From contig JAEZOA010000182.1 in assembly GCA_023441625.1 (NCBI GenBank), forward strand, positions 1 to 26,085: a stretch of 26,085 bases of DNA, given 5' to 3'. The stretch's first letter is position 1. Each line of letters starts with the position of its first letter. The notes beneath the pieces are model-generated. The model did not search any database, had not been told where the DNA came from, and saw nothing but the letters and a program-made list of their open reading frames with translations. A program made the translations under genes and the position numbers. The stretch is from Bacillota bacterium (GTDB taxonomy: Bacteria > Bacillota > Clostridia > Acetivibrionales > DSM-1351). Below are positions 16,114-24,223 of the stretch, one piece after another.

Positions 16114-16623
16114 TTATATTAAGCCTAGTTTCCTTAGCTTACTGATAAACTTTCTTGTACAAAAAGTCCATAAGCATGAATAAAGGAATGAAAATATTAA
16201 GTAAAACAGAATCATAATTAACGAAAACGCCTTGGATAAACTTCCAAATGCCGGTATTTCCACTATATATGTCAATATAACTATTCCAGAAAACAAACTA
16301 ATTGTAGATAAAAGAAGAGTAAATATCCACCCTTTTCTATACAATAAACATCCAATAGTAATTCCAAAGGGACCGGTAGTAAGTAAAAAAATTATGGCTT
16401 CCTGTGGGCTAACTATAAAAATTATTATAGCAGACAAAAATAGAACCACTAATCCCATTGGTATATATATAATAGCTGCCAGTAACATAGGTAAGCTACT
16501 TAACGGACTTAAAGCCATCCCTATTGCAGGTAAGAAAACAGGAGCTGATTGAAATAAAACTGCTATCCCTGTTAGTATACCTCCACAGCAAATTATATAA
16601 GTCTTTTTTAATTTCTTCTTCAT
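16114..16623 (-). CDS. Small polytopic membrane protein, ECF S-component-like
   Basis: About 169 residues with five or six hydrophobic helices, few charged residues inside and a basic C-terminus (RKFISKLRKLGLI). The GILTGIAVLFQSAPVFLPAIG start, with proline-glycine helices, is reminiscent of substrate-binding S components of energy-coupling-factor transporters and of DUF2232/YybS-like proteins. This is a resemblance by eye, not an assignment. The start at 16623 (MKKKLKKTY) has only a weak GAGAG upstream. A candidate structured RNA lies about 100 nt upstream in the same direction, and a 3' gene remnant follows downstream. No ECF ATPase genes are in view. Confidence 0.7.
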   Translation of the reverse strand: MKKKLKKTYIICCGGILTGIAVLFQSAPVFLPAIGMALSPLSSLPMLLAAIIYIPMGLVVLFLSAIIIFIVSPQEAIIFLLTTGPFGITIGCLLYRKGWIFTLLLSTISLFSGIVILTYIVEIPAFGSLSKAFSLIMILFYLIFSFLYSCLWTFCTRKFISKLRKLGLI

Positions 16624-16719
16624 CAAATTCTCTCGCAATCACTCATTTTTTCTAAAAAGTCTATTTCCTTTATATACTTTTATATATGCGTTATTTTCAA
16701 AACTACTACTGATTAGGTA

Positions 16720-16985
16720 AATAATTTTACTCCCTCTTTAGTATCCGAGAGATTATTAGTTTCTTCAAATGGAGCAACGCCTCATCAGATACCCAGACCG
16801 TAATTTGGTACTAATAGAACAGTTCTAATCATATTCTTATAAAGAGGGAATAAATGTTCCCGCCTCTATAGGCGCATGGCTACCAAAGGTAGCCTTTGTA
16901 CCGCTTCGGTTTTTCAGGCGGTGAGCATATCCTTGGTCTCCGTAGGCGACCTTTGCCTCGTTGAAATGCGAAGAGGTAACAAAAT
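16720..16985 (-). ncRNA. Candidate large structured RNA (raiA-like?)
   Basis: Paired segments are dense here: 16726-16740 with 16840-16854 (15 bp), 16741-16748 with 16785-16792, 16754-16760 with 16810-16816 (crossing the previous helix, so a pseudoknot), 16861-16865 with 16870-16874, 16878-16884 with 16888-16894 (7 bp), 16900-16904 with 16918-16922, and 16935-16938 with 16948-16951. In two helices the single non-Watson-Crick position is a G-U wobble on minus but a C-A mismatch on plus. Loops are also purine-rich on minus, so minus is favoured. It has no open frame and is visibly more G+C-rich than its surroundings. Size, pseudoknot and likely host suggest a raiA-type RNA; a regulatory leader of the 16623 gene is the alternative. 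Confidence 0.55.
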
Positions 16986-17057
16986 TGTTCTACAAACGAA
17001 AAATTTTCTTCTGAACTGATGCGTTATAAAAGAAAACAATTAGAAGGGGTGTAAAGA

Positions 17058-18503
17058 TTGTTGAAGAAAGTTAAAGTTAGTTTAAAGCCAATTGTAAGTA
17101 AGATAAATTTACCTACTGTTTTGAAAACAGCTATACTTCCGGGTGAATCAATCGAAAGATTATTTATTGCAACCCAGGTAGGAGAGATCTTTTACGTAGG
17201 AAACGGAGTTATAAGGACTTTTTTAGATATACGCTCACGAATCATAAAGCTAGGTTTTTCTGGTGGTAAATATGACGAACGTGGATTGCTAGGGCTAGCA
17301 TTTCACCCCCAATTTTATTATAACGGTCTATTTTATCTTCATTATTCAGTAGCTGGAACACAAGGTCCAGGCGCCCTTCCTAGTTCAGAAGTTTCAAGAC
17401 AAGGTCTTCCTGAATTTTTTAAGCCTAACCCATGTGACTCCAGAACCTTAAACCAAAATTGGATAAATAGAGAAGTTAACTATGATCACATTGATACCGT
17501 TGAAGAATGGATTTTACAATCCAATGGTCAATCTCAAAAACGCCGAACATTACTTAATATAAGAAGACCATTTTTTAATCATAATGGTGTTAATAGCTTA
17601 AACTTTTCACCTGAAACTGGAAAACTTGTTCTAACAGTGGGAGATGGTGGCTCAGGCTATGATCCATTTAATTTAAGCCAGAATGATATGGAAATCGCCG
17701 GTAAAATAATTGAAATTGATGTAGATAAGAATACAATTATCAATAATCCACCCGTAGTCACACGTTTTAATGAACTTCCCGCACCTATTCAGGAAATCCT
17801 TACGGTAATTGCAAAAGGGACTCGCAATATAACTGGCATTTCATTTCAAAGGGTTCATAATCAGTATATCAAATATGTAGGAATTGTGGGGCAGGATTTG
17901 GTAGAGTCAATTTTTTCCTTCATTCATTATAAACCAATACCAGTTCCTCAGCTTATTCAAGCTTCTTTAATGAATTCTGAACCTGATCAGGAAGGCTTTG
18001 TAAACTTCGGCTGGCGAGGTTGGGAAGGTGCTCTTCCTACTTCGATAATAAAAGGCTGCTCTGCAAATTCGACTCTAGATTCAAAAACAATTGCTTATTA
18101 CGATGATGTAATTAAAACTTCAGTGTTGCGTCTTCAGCCTCTAACCTGTTACTATCATCAAGACCCCAGACCTGGTAAGTTTGGAGGAACTGCACTTACG
18201 GGAGTCCAGTCATATATGGGGAATGGAATTCCCGATTTAAATGGAAGCGTTGTGTTTACCGATTTTGCGCGGAATGAAGGATCTCAACCGCCCATTAAAG
18301 GGGTTTTAGCTTATACCAGAGCAAGAACGGATTGTAAACCTAATGATTTTAGTGTTATTGAAACTCATTATAATTTTGGATCTCAATCAGCTTATTATAC
18401 TAGTTTGGGAACTAATCTGAATCAAACCAGACTATATTTAGGGGTTTATGGCTCTATGAATGTGACTGATTTTTACCAAGGTACTATTTTTGAAATTGTT
18501 TGA
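17058..18503 (+). CDS. PQQ-dependent sugar dehydrogenase-fold protein (GSDH family)
   Basis: The 481-residue protein is the only plus-strand gene. It starts at TTG with AAGGGG about 8 nt upstream; a second TTG follows directly. Six-bladed-propeller GSDH-family motifs are DERGLLGLAFHP (73-84), FFNHNG (172-177, with the His expected at the catalytic position), GDGGSGYDP (195-203), a GTRNITGISF segment and FGWRGWEG. The family oxidises aldoses with PQQ or acts as non-enzymatic propeller proteins. There is no signal peptide or lipobox, which is unusual because the enzymes are normally exported. With no PQQ genes in view and an apparently anaerobic host, dehydrogenase activity is uncertain. A TATAAA near 17025 may be its -10. 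Confidence 0.8.
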   Translation: MLKKVKVSLKPIVSKINLPTVLKTAILPGESIERLFIATQVGEIFYVGNGVIRTFLDIRSRIIKLGFSGGKYDERGLLGLAFHPQFYYNGLFYLHYSVAGTQGPGALPSSEVSRQGLPEFFKPNPCDSRTLNQNWINREVNYDHIDTVEEWILQSNGQSQKRRTLLNIRRPFFNHNGVNSLNFSPETGKLVLTVGDGGSGYDPFNLSQNDMEIAGKIIEIDVDKNTIINNPPVVTRFNELPAPIQEILTVIAKGTRNITGISFQRVHNQYIKYVGIVGQDLVESIFSFIHYKPIPVPQLIQASLMNSEPDQEGFVNFGWRGWEGALPTSIIKGCSANSTLDSKTIAYYDDVIKTSVLRLQPLTCYYHQDPRPGKFGGTALTGVQSYMGNGIPDLNGSVVFTDFARNEGSQPPIKGVLAYTRARTDCKPNDFSVIETHYNFGSQSAYYTSLGTNLNQTRLYLGVYGSMNVTDFYQGTIFEIV

Positions 18504-18638
18504 TGATGTATGACTACAAAATTCGACTTAATACCAGATAGATCCCTTTCTTGGATTTATTGAATTAAAATATAAAACAAACAAGTGGATGTTGTGAAAC
18601 TCTCTCTGCAAATTACTTCCTATAATAATTTTTATTGG

Positions 18639-18672
18639 GGGGCTAGAAAGTCGATTTTGACTTACCAGCCCC
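18639..18672. terminator. Bidirectional terminator between convergent genes
   Basis: GGGGCT (18639-18644) pairs with AGCCCC (18667-18672), and an inner AAGTC (18648-18652) pairs with GACTT (18659-18663). On minus the stem is followed by CCAATAAAAATTATT. It lies between the ends of the plus-strand propeller gene and the minus-strand ABC-F gene; the T tract is modest. Confidence 0.55.
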
Positions 18673-18695
18673 TGAAAGCCATTGCTCCTTATGTT

Positions 18696-20588
18696 TTAAT
18701 TGAAATACTCCTCCATCAATCTATCAATGCACTTCTGCAGCTCTATCTTTTCACAATATAAAGTATCTAACTTTTCATATTTATCGCAGAATTTATTAAT
18801 TTCCTCTTCTATATCCTTCAGCTTGCCCTCCAACTCTTCTATTTGTTTTTCTAATATCTGTTTCCCCCGCTCAATATTTTCCATTTTAAGATTTACTGAT
18901 ATTTTATCTTTTTTTTCATTGGCTATTTTACTCTTGTCTGCTGTCTTTTTAATTACAGCTTCATTTTTTATCTGCAATGACTTTTCTTTATAGTATTCAT
19001 AGTTACCATCATAGGAGAAAAGAGAACCCTTGGATAGTTCAATCACTCTGCTTGCTATATTATTTAAAAAATATCTATCATGAGATACAAATAGCAATGT
19101 ACCCTTAAAACCTTTTAAGTAGTCCTCCAGTTCTTCTCTTGAATCAATATCTAAATGGTTTGTAGGTTCATCTAAGATTAGAACATTTACTTCATTATGC
19201 ATTAGCATGGCTAGCTTAAGTCTGCTTCTTTCACCGCCGGATAGTGTTCCAACCTTTTTAAAGACCATTTCGCCAAAGAACATATATTTCGCAAGATATT
19301 CTCTTGCCTTTCCTTCACTTATTGCTATATCTTCTCTAAAGCATTCCAATATGGTTTTTTTATCATCCTCAAAGGTTATATTTTGAGGCAAATATCCAAG
19401 TTTTACAGAACTTCCAAAAGAGGCATTTCCATCATCCGCCTTCTCAAATCCCAGTAAAATTTTGAGCATAGTTGATTTTCCGCAGCCATTTTCACCTATT
19501 AAAGCTACAGCTTCGCCACTTTTTATCAGCAACTCAGCTTTATTGAGAAGAACTTTTTGACCATAGCTCTTATATAACCCCTTAATTATTACAACATCAT
19601 TTCCGGATCTGGAAGAATTGTTTACATTGATATTAATTCTTTGCCTTTCCATAACAGGTTTATCTATTCTTTGAACCTTGTCCAAAAGCTTTTGCATACT
19701 GGCTGCCCTTCTGAAGAACTTACTGTTATCCCCTCTGATTCCCCAATCTCTTAACTGATCAATTGACTTTTCCATAGCTTTGATCTTTTTATCCTGATCT
19801 TGATAGGCATTCAACTGAAGTTGCAGCTGCCTTTCTCGTTCCTTTACATAATATGTATAATTGCCATCGTAGCTTTTTGATACCCTATCCTCTATTTCAA
19901 TTATCTTAGTCACAACATTATCTAAAAAGTATCTGTCGTGAGATACTATTATTACTATACCTTTGTACTCTTTAAGATATGACTCAAGCCACTCCATGGC
20001 ATCTAAATCCAAGTGATTGGAAGGTTCATCCAGCAATAATATATCAGGGCTCTGAAGTAGTATTTTGCCAAGAATTATTGTAGTCTTTTCACCTCCACTC
20101 AATTGAGAAAACAACTTGTCCTTGAATTTTTCGTTAATTTTGAGTCCAATACAAATTCTATTTAACTTTTCTTCTTTTTCATAACCACCCGAGCTCTCAA
20201 ACATACCCTGTAGTTGAGAATACTTATTTAATAGTCTCTCCATATTAGATTCAACAACCGTTGAAAGTTCTTTTTCCAGCTGTTCCAATTCTTTGTATAA
20301 TCCATCAACCTTTTCAAAGGCTGAACTTAATACATCGATAACCTTAAAGCTTTCGGGGTAAATTGATATCTGCTCAAGATAGCCTAATATTGCTCCTCTT
20401 TTGATTGACATCATCCCCTTTTCATACCCTTCAATACCCATAATTATTTTTAAAAGTGTACTTTTTCCACAGCCATTGCTACCTACAATGCCTATTTTCT
20501 CAAAAGTCTGCACTTCAAAGGTAATATCCTCTAAAACCATATTGGCTCCATAATACTTTTGAATTTTATTTAAAGCTAATTCTATCAT
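18696..20588 (-). CDS. ABC-F family ATPase (ribosome-associated)
   Basis: The 630-residue protein has two ABC modules and no transmembrane region. ABC1 has Walker A GSNGCGKST (36-44), signature LSGGE (163-167) and Walker B LLLDEPSNHLDLD. A charged linker (about 245-325) follows. ABC2 has Walker A GENGCGKST (365-373), LSGGERSRL (449-457) and LILDEPTNHLDID. The C-terminus (about 545-625) is a charged coiled coil. ABC-F proteins bind the ribosomal E site; some protect against antibiotics and others are housekeeping factors, and the sequence alone does not separate these. AGGAGG is 9 nt before the ATG. An overlapping 18-codon upstream ORF spans that RBS, suggesting translational or attenuation control as in antibiotic-inducible ABC-F genes (inference). 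Confidence 0.93.
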   Translation of the reverse strand: MIELALNKIQKYYGANMVLEDITFEVQTFEKIGIVGSNGCGKSTLLKIIMGIEGYEKGMMSIKRGAILGYLEQISIYPESFKVIDVLSSAFEKVDGLYKELEQLEKELSTVVESNMERLLNKYSQLQGMFESSGGYEKEEKLNRICIGLKINEKFKDKLFSQLSGGEKTTIILGKILLQSPDILLLDEPSNHLDLDAMEWLESYLKEYKGIVIIVSHDRYFLDNVVTKIIEIEDRVSKSYDGNYTYYVKERERQLQLQLNAYQDQDKKIKAMEKSIDQLRDWGIRGDNSKFFRRAASMQKLLDKVQRIDKPVMERQRININVNNSSRSGNDVVIIKGLYKSYGQKVLLNKAELLIKSGEAVALIGENGCGKSTMLKILLGFEKADDGNASFGSSVKLGYLPQNITFEDDKKTILECFREDIAISEGKAREYLAKYMFFGEMVFKKVGTLSGGERSRLKLAMLMHNEVNVLILDEPTNHLDIDSREELEDYLKGFKGTLLFVSHDRYFLNNIASRVIELSKGSLFSYDGNYEYYKEKSLQIKNEAVIKKTADKSKIANEKKDKISVNLKMENIERGKQILEKQIEELEGKLKDIEEEINKFCDKYEKLDTLYCEKIELQKCIDRLMEEYFN

Positions 20589-20622
20589 TATAATTTCCTC
20601 CTAATTTATCATTTATATTCAT
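20566..20622 (-). CDS. Upstream ORF (18 codons) overlapping the ABC-F start
   Basis: ATG at 20622 has GGGGAG (20633-20628) 5 nt upstream and encodes MNINDKLGGNYNDRISFK, ending at TAA (20568-20566). It overlaps the ABC-F gene by 23 nt in another frame, and its codons run through the AGGAGG and ATG of that gene. Ribosomes translating it would cover the ABC-F initiation site, so it could couple or restrict ABC-F translation. No alternative stem-loop attenuator was evident by eye, so its regulatory role is inference. Confidence 0.5.
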   Translation of the reverse strand: MNINDKLGGNYNDRISFK

Positions 20623-20716
20623 ATTTGCTCCCCAAAAATTTTAAATTTGAATTTGCCTCAAAACAATTAAAATTAGCTTTAAGGCCACAGGTGACTATAA
20701 TTTACTGCATAAAAAT

Positions 20717-20784
20717 AAGCCCATCTGTCTTGCACTTTTTAATAGAAACTATTAAAGAAGCTTGGCAATAAAAGGCTTATGGAA
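20717..20784. repeat. Nested inverted repeats between ABC-F and the 54-codon gene
   Basis: ATAAGCC near 20717 pairs with GGCTTAT near 20775-20781, and inside it TTTAATAG and CTATTAAA form a perfect 8-bp hairpin with a 3-nt loop (about 20739-20757). On minus the outer stem runs into TTTTTATG. It could be a second terminator or the 3' end of a small RNA. Nothing else is recognisable in 20623-20813. Confidence 0.35.
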
Positions 20785-20813
20785 GTAAGTATATCCTTAT
20801 GAACATAATAAAA

Positions 20814-20838
20814 GACTCAAAGTATAAAACCTTGAGTC
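20814..20838 (-). terminator. Rho-independent terminator of the 54-codon gene
   Basis: GACTCAA (20814-20820) pairs with TTGAGTC (20832-20838), with one further G-C pair inside. On minus it is followed by TTTTATTATG. It lies 50 nt beyond the stop of the small gene at 20889. Confidence 0.65.
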
Positions 20839-20888
20839 CTAGAAAATCTTGATTAATTAGCAATACAATTTCATATTTAATGAATCTG

Positions 20889-21053
20889 CTAACTGAAAGA
20901 AATAGAATCATGGATTATACAATAGTCAGTACTTATTCTAAAAAAGGACGCACTTCTCCCTTTGAAAGCTAACATTGCGCTTTTAGAAATGGCGCTACTG
21001 TATTTCCATTGTTTATTCACACAAACCCTAACAGCACTAACCATATAAGCCAT
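20889..21053 (-). CDS. Orphan 54-residue protein with complete expression signals
   Basis: The ORF begins ATG (21053) with AGGAGG (21066-21061) 7 nt upstream and ends at TAG (20891-20889). It has its own near-consensus promoter (21085-21113) and a terminator (20814-20838), which argues for a genuine gene. The product starts MAYMVSAVRVCVNKQWKYSS and continues with AMLAFKGRSASFFRISTDYC. It is basic in the middle, has two cysteines (positions 11 and 45) and no membrane segment or signal peptide. I recognise no family; a small regulator, a modified-peptide precursor or a remnant are all possible. It lies in a stretch otherwise holding only a decayed gene. Confidence 0.6.
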   Translation of the reverse strand: MAYMVSAVRVCVNKQWKYSSAISKSAMLAFKGRSASFFRISTDYCIIHDSISFS

Positions 21054-21084
21054 ACTCTACCCTCCTTTTAACATTATTAAGTTT

Positions 21085-21113
21085 ATTATACCTTAGATTT
21101 TGGTTGTTTACAA
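21085..21113 (-). promoter_or_regulatory. Near-consensus sigma-A promoter of the 54-codon gene
   Basis: On minus, TTGTAA (21113-21108) and TATAAT (21090-21085) are separated by exactly 17 bp. It is the best sigma-A-type promoter I noted in the window, and the expected start point is about 25 nt before the ATG. Confidence 0.75.
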
Positions 21114-21178
21114 TGTTTTTCCCGTCTTTAGAAGTTAGCACTATAAATCAAGAGTGTTTTACCGGAACATATTCATAC

Positions 21179-21375
21179 TTACATTTCCTCTTCAGATTTG
21201 TATTGAACATCTCTTAAGCAGAGTCCCTTTGGTTGGGCGATGGGGACAGCTTTGGTGCATTTTTTATCATTTAATATCTTTTGAACATCTGTTGCTTTTA
21301 TTTTACCTTTGCCAACTTCTAAAAGACTTGACCAAAAAGGCATTATTGTTCAAGATTCACCATTTGGCTCTGAAT
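21179..21375 (-). pseudogene. truA: truA pseudogene, C-terminal remnant of tRNA pseudouridine synthase A
   Basis: The minus frame from about 21375 to TAA (21181-21179) reads SEPNGES, an in-frame stop (21352-21350), then TIMPFWSSLLEVGKGKIKAT, followed by DVQKILNDKKCTKAVPIAQP and KGLCLRDVQY. It matches the conserved end of TruA, whose members carry an NGFLYNMVR...GTLLEVGKGKI block, a DV--IL helix and a KA-P-A-P-GLCL--V-Y tail. The NGFLYNMVRI block is scrambled and interrupted, and nothing of the catalytic N-terminal domain remains. So this is a decayed fragment, presumably redundant with a functional truA elsewhere. The plus-strand open frame across 21154-21408 is its antisense shadow. From 21376 to 21516 I see nothing. 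Confidence 0.75.
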
Positions 21376-21516
21376 GGGACATTAAAGAATTGTTCATTTG
21401 ACATTTAATGTTATAATTTATCATATAGTTACAGTTAAACAAATTCATATGCAATTATGATAGTAAATATAAATTAATCCTTATAGTTTTATTTCCAAGT
21501 TTCTGAGAGTCAAAAA

Positions 21517-23043
21517 TCAAATTTTAACCTTTTTAAAATATTGTTTAATAAGAAAACTCATAAGCTTACTGGGATGCTTTTTGACAAACTCAGCCTTCTG
21601 TCCAAAATGCATTCCAAAGGGGGCATCTGGATTGAACGTATCCCACAAAGGCATATCCTCTCCTGTAGAATCCTTTCCGTTTGGGTTACCAGAGCGTATA
21701 AAATTTGCCCAATAGTTGCACATCTGTCGCGCCAAATCATAGTGTTTACCCACAAACGGTCTCCAACATTTAGCCAACGTTTCAAAAAAGAACCAAAGAT
21801 CAACTGAGTGAAAAGCTCCTGGGTTATCCCAGCCGGGTATTTCGGCATCAAAAATATAATAATACAGGGGAACATTAGCTCCTATATCTGAAATTGCCTG
21901 AGCCCCAATACGTATAGCATATTCAATACTGTTGACAGTGGCATTTTTTATCATCTCCTCCAGGTCACCTGATTGACTACAGCATATTTTCAAAAACTCG
22001 TCAGCATCCTCTCCAAACATATGCACAGCCATTTTAGTTAATTCTTCAGCGCTATTGACATTTGGAGCAGTTAAAAACTCATTGGTGGTGTTCCCCCACA
22101 GAATAGGCACCCTCCAACTCTTTCCTTCAAGAAATAATTTAAAGGCACTATCAACACTGAATACATTGTCAATAACAGTACCCCATAAATAATTATATTC
22201 CAGTGATTTGTCTCGAATATATACAGCATCAAGCTTACGAGCCTCTGCTAGACTCTTTACCCCAAGGAAATCAAAAAATTTTACACCTTCCTGTTCAGCT
22301 TCCTTCAGGTTTAGTTTAAGGAAAGGTAAAAAGTTACCGGGGTAAAGTTCTGTAAGTACTCCGCTTTGGATAATAGCCTTATCAAAAAGGCCTTCATTCT
22401 GAGGCGATGTAAGCTGTGTTAAAACACTTCCTCCACCGGCTGATTGTCCGCCAATAGTAATGTTATCGGGGTCACCTCCGAAGGCTGCAATATTTCGTTT
22501 TACCCATTGAGTCCCAGCCTGTTGGTCAATATTACCAAAGTTAGCAGGAGCCTCTGGAGCTTCACAAGTAATTTCAGGATGACACATAAAGCCAAATACG
22601 TTCAGACGATAATTAACTGTCACTACAACGATTCCTCTGCGAGCTATACGTTCACCATCAAATTCCATTTCAGCAGTATGTCCCACTTGGAGCATACCTC
22701 CGAAATACCATACATAAACGGGTAGCTTTTCAGTGCTACTGCAGGCTGGAGTCCAAACATTCAGATAAAGGCAGTCCTCATTCATTGGGATATCAGGGTC
22801 CACCGCCCACTCCCTAGAATATATATTGTTTTCATCAATAACCGTGGGTACCTGCATAGAGATAGGTGCAAACTCAAAAGCCTTTAGTACACCATCCCAG
22901 TCTTTTACTGGCTGGGGTGCTCGCCACCTGTTTTCTCCGATTGGAGGTGCAGCAAAAGGAATGCCTTTGAAGCTTGTAATACGTGGATCTGCAGCAGAAA
23001 GGCCTTGAACAATACCATTTTCAACTTTAACAACTCTAAGCAT
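21517..23043 (-). CDS. Type-B carboxylesterase
   Basis: The 508-residue alpha/beta hydrolase belongs to the carboxylesterase type-B (PnbA/cholinesterase-like) family. Motifs are FKGIPFAAPPIGENRWRAPQ near the N-terminus, EDCLYLNVW, the nucleophile elbow GGQSAGGGS, and HSVDLWFFF near the C-terminus, where the catalytic His is expected. There is no signal peptide, so it acts in the cytosol. The start has AAGGAG 7 nt upstream. It begins 13 nt after the esterase gene and is the last gene of the GH43 operon, so it may deacylate imported, substituted hemicellulose oligosaccharides (inference). No clear terminator follows. Confidence 0.93.
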   Translation of the reverse strand: MLRVVKVENGIVQGLSAADPRITSFKGIPFAAPPIGENRWRAPQPVKDWDGVLKAFEFAPISMQVPTVIDENNIYSREWAVDPDIPMNEDCLYLNVWTPACSSTEKLPVYVWYFGGMLQVGHTAEMEFDGERIARRGIVVVTVNYRLNVFGFMCHPEITCEAPEAPANFGNIDQQAGTQWVKRNIAAFGGDPDNITIGGQSAGGGSVLTQLTSPQNEGLFDKAIIQSGVLTELYPGNFLPFLKLNLKEAEQEGVKFFDFLGVKSLAEARKLDAVYIRDKSLEYNYLWGTVIDNVFSVDSAFKLFLEGKSWRVPILWGNTTNEFLTAPNVNSAEELTKMAVHMFGEDADEFLKICCSQSGDLEEMIKNATVNSIEYAIRIGAQAISDIGANVPLYYYIFDAEIPGWDNPGAFHSVDLWFFFETLAKCWRPFVGKHYDLARQMCNYWANFIRSGNPNGKDSTGEDMPLWDTFNPDAPFGMHFGQKAEFVKKHPSKLMSFLIKQYFKKVKI

Positions 23044-23056
23044 ATGTTACTCCTTA

Positions 23057-24223
23057 TCAGATTAAGGTAATTTTCTCACGTATACAATTTGTACTACATT
23101 CTGTATCACTAGCAGCAGATTGGTCTTCAGCTTTTCTGAAGCACAAACGTATAAAATTATATGCTCCGTTATCCCATACATTGAAATCATGAAAGCCATC
23201 TTTAATAATTACCTGATAATAATCACCTAGTTTATCACCAGCAGACACAGCAAGACCATTCATTGCTGTCTCAAATCCTGCCTGAAAAGCTATTTCATCT
23301 GCATCACCACAGGTAACATAAAGAAGGTCTAGTTTATAGGAACTTGAAGCCAGTCCAGCTCCAAGTATCTTACCCTCACTTGATGTGGGTGCATTTGAAA
23401 AAGCACCTGCGTAAGCAAACAAATCTAGCATTCCAGGGGTGGTTACAGTGATATCAAGTCCGTTTTTCCAACTGCTTGATGTTCCTTTATATAAAGCTGA
23501 ATCACATCTGTATCCTCCAAGTGTCAAATTAAGCGTTTGCATTCCGCCCATTGAAAGACCGGCTATTGCTCTATGCTTACGGCTATAATCCACTCCTTTT
23601 GGAGAAGCATCTCTTATATCAGAATATGTATTGAAATTGGACTCAATAAAAGGTATTAAATCATATCTCATTTCATAATCAAAATAATAGAAACCCAGCA
23701 TATTGATTCCCTCAGGATTGAAGGAACGGTCTTGCCAATCACTTGTACTTCTGCCTTCTGGAAGCACTACAATCAATGGTTCAATATCACCCTTAGCTAT
23801 AAGCTTATCAAGAATATTTTGCAAGTTACCACTTAACCATTCATTACAGTCTCCTCCGACTCCATGGAGAAGATACAAAACGTTATATCTGACAGAACTA
23901 TTTTGGGAATCATAACCCGCTGGTAGATAAACGTTACATTTTTTTATTATATTTTCTCCATTAACTATTTCTCTTCCGACATGAACCAAATCTATGTTGG
24001 CATCAGAAACAAGCTTCCTCGACTGGTTAATATAGTTCTTTACATTATATTGTACCTCTTTAATTGTCCCTCGTAACTTCTCTTTTGAAACCTGTTTATA
24101 TTCATCCGAGAGAATTTCTACTTTTATTTTGTTCATATTGTCTTGTATGATATAGTTGATGACTAAATCATACGCTCCTTCCAATATTTTATCATTACCT
24201 GCTATAGACTGGAAAGCGCCCAT
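23057..24223 (-). CDS. Feruloyl/acetyl-xylan-esterase-like hydrolase (esterase D family)
   Basis: Up to 388 residues; alpha/beta hydrolase of the PF00756 type found in feruloyl and acetyl-xylan esterases. Key motifs (numbered from 24223) are NVLYLLHGVGGDCNEWL (oxyanion region), nucleophile Ser224 in AGLSMGGMQT, Asp307 or Asp309 in CGDAD, and His345 in DGFHDFNVW. The start is uncertain: neither ATG 24223 nor ATG 24136 (MNKIKVEILS) has a good RBS, and the frame stays open back to a TGA near 24250. The first ~29 residues (MGAFQSIAGN...) may be sequence from a lost upstream domain. There is no signal peptide. It is the middle gene of the GH43-esterase-carboxylesterase operon. Confidence 0.88.
   Translation of the reverse strand: MGAFQSIAGNDKILEGAYDLVINYIIQDNMNKIKVEILSDEYKQVSKEKLRGTIKEVQYNVKNYINQSRKLVSDANIDLVHVGREIVNGENIIKKCNVYLPAGYDSQNSSVRYNVLYLLHGVGGDCNEWLSGNLQNILDKLIAKGDIEPLIVVLPEGRSTSDWQDRSFNPEGINMLGFYYFDYEMRYDLIPFIESNFNTYSDIRDASPKGVDYSRKHRAIAGLSMGGMQTLNLTLGGYRCDSALYKGTSSSWKNGLDITVTTPGMLDLFAYAGAFSNAPTSSEGKILGAGLASSSYKLDLLYVTCGDADEIAFQAGFETAMNGLAVSAGDKLGDYYQVIIKDGFHDFNVWDNGAYNFIRLCFRKAEDQSAASDTECSTNCIREKITLI

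Noticed and set aside
16623..16646. Seven-codon leader (MSDCERI) whose TGA shares a base with the ATG of the membrane-protein gene
   Set aside because: No ribosome binding site at proper distance; may be chance, though translational coupling is not excluded.
16720..16985. T-box, cobalamin, c-di-GMP, FMN, SAM, TPP, RNase P, tmRNA or SRP RNA as identity of the structured RNA
   Set aside because: Signature sequences of these classes were looked for on both strands and not found.
21154..21408. 84-codon open frame on plus, rich in Leu/Phe
   Set aside because: It is antisense to the readable truA remnant, has no RBS, and its composition is that of an AT-rich shadow frame.
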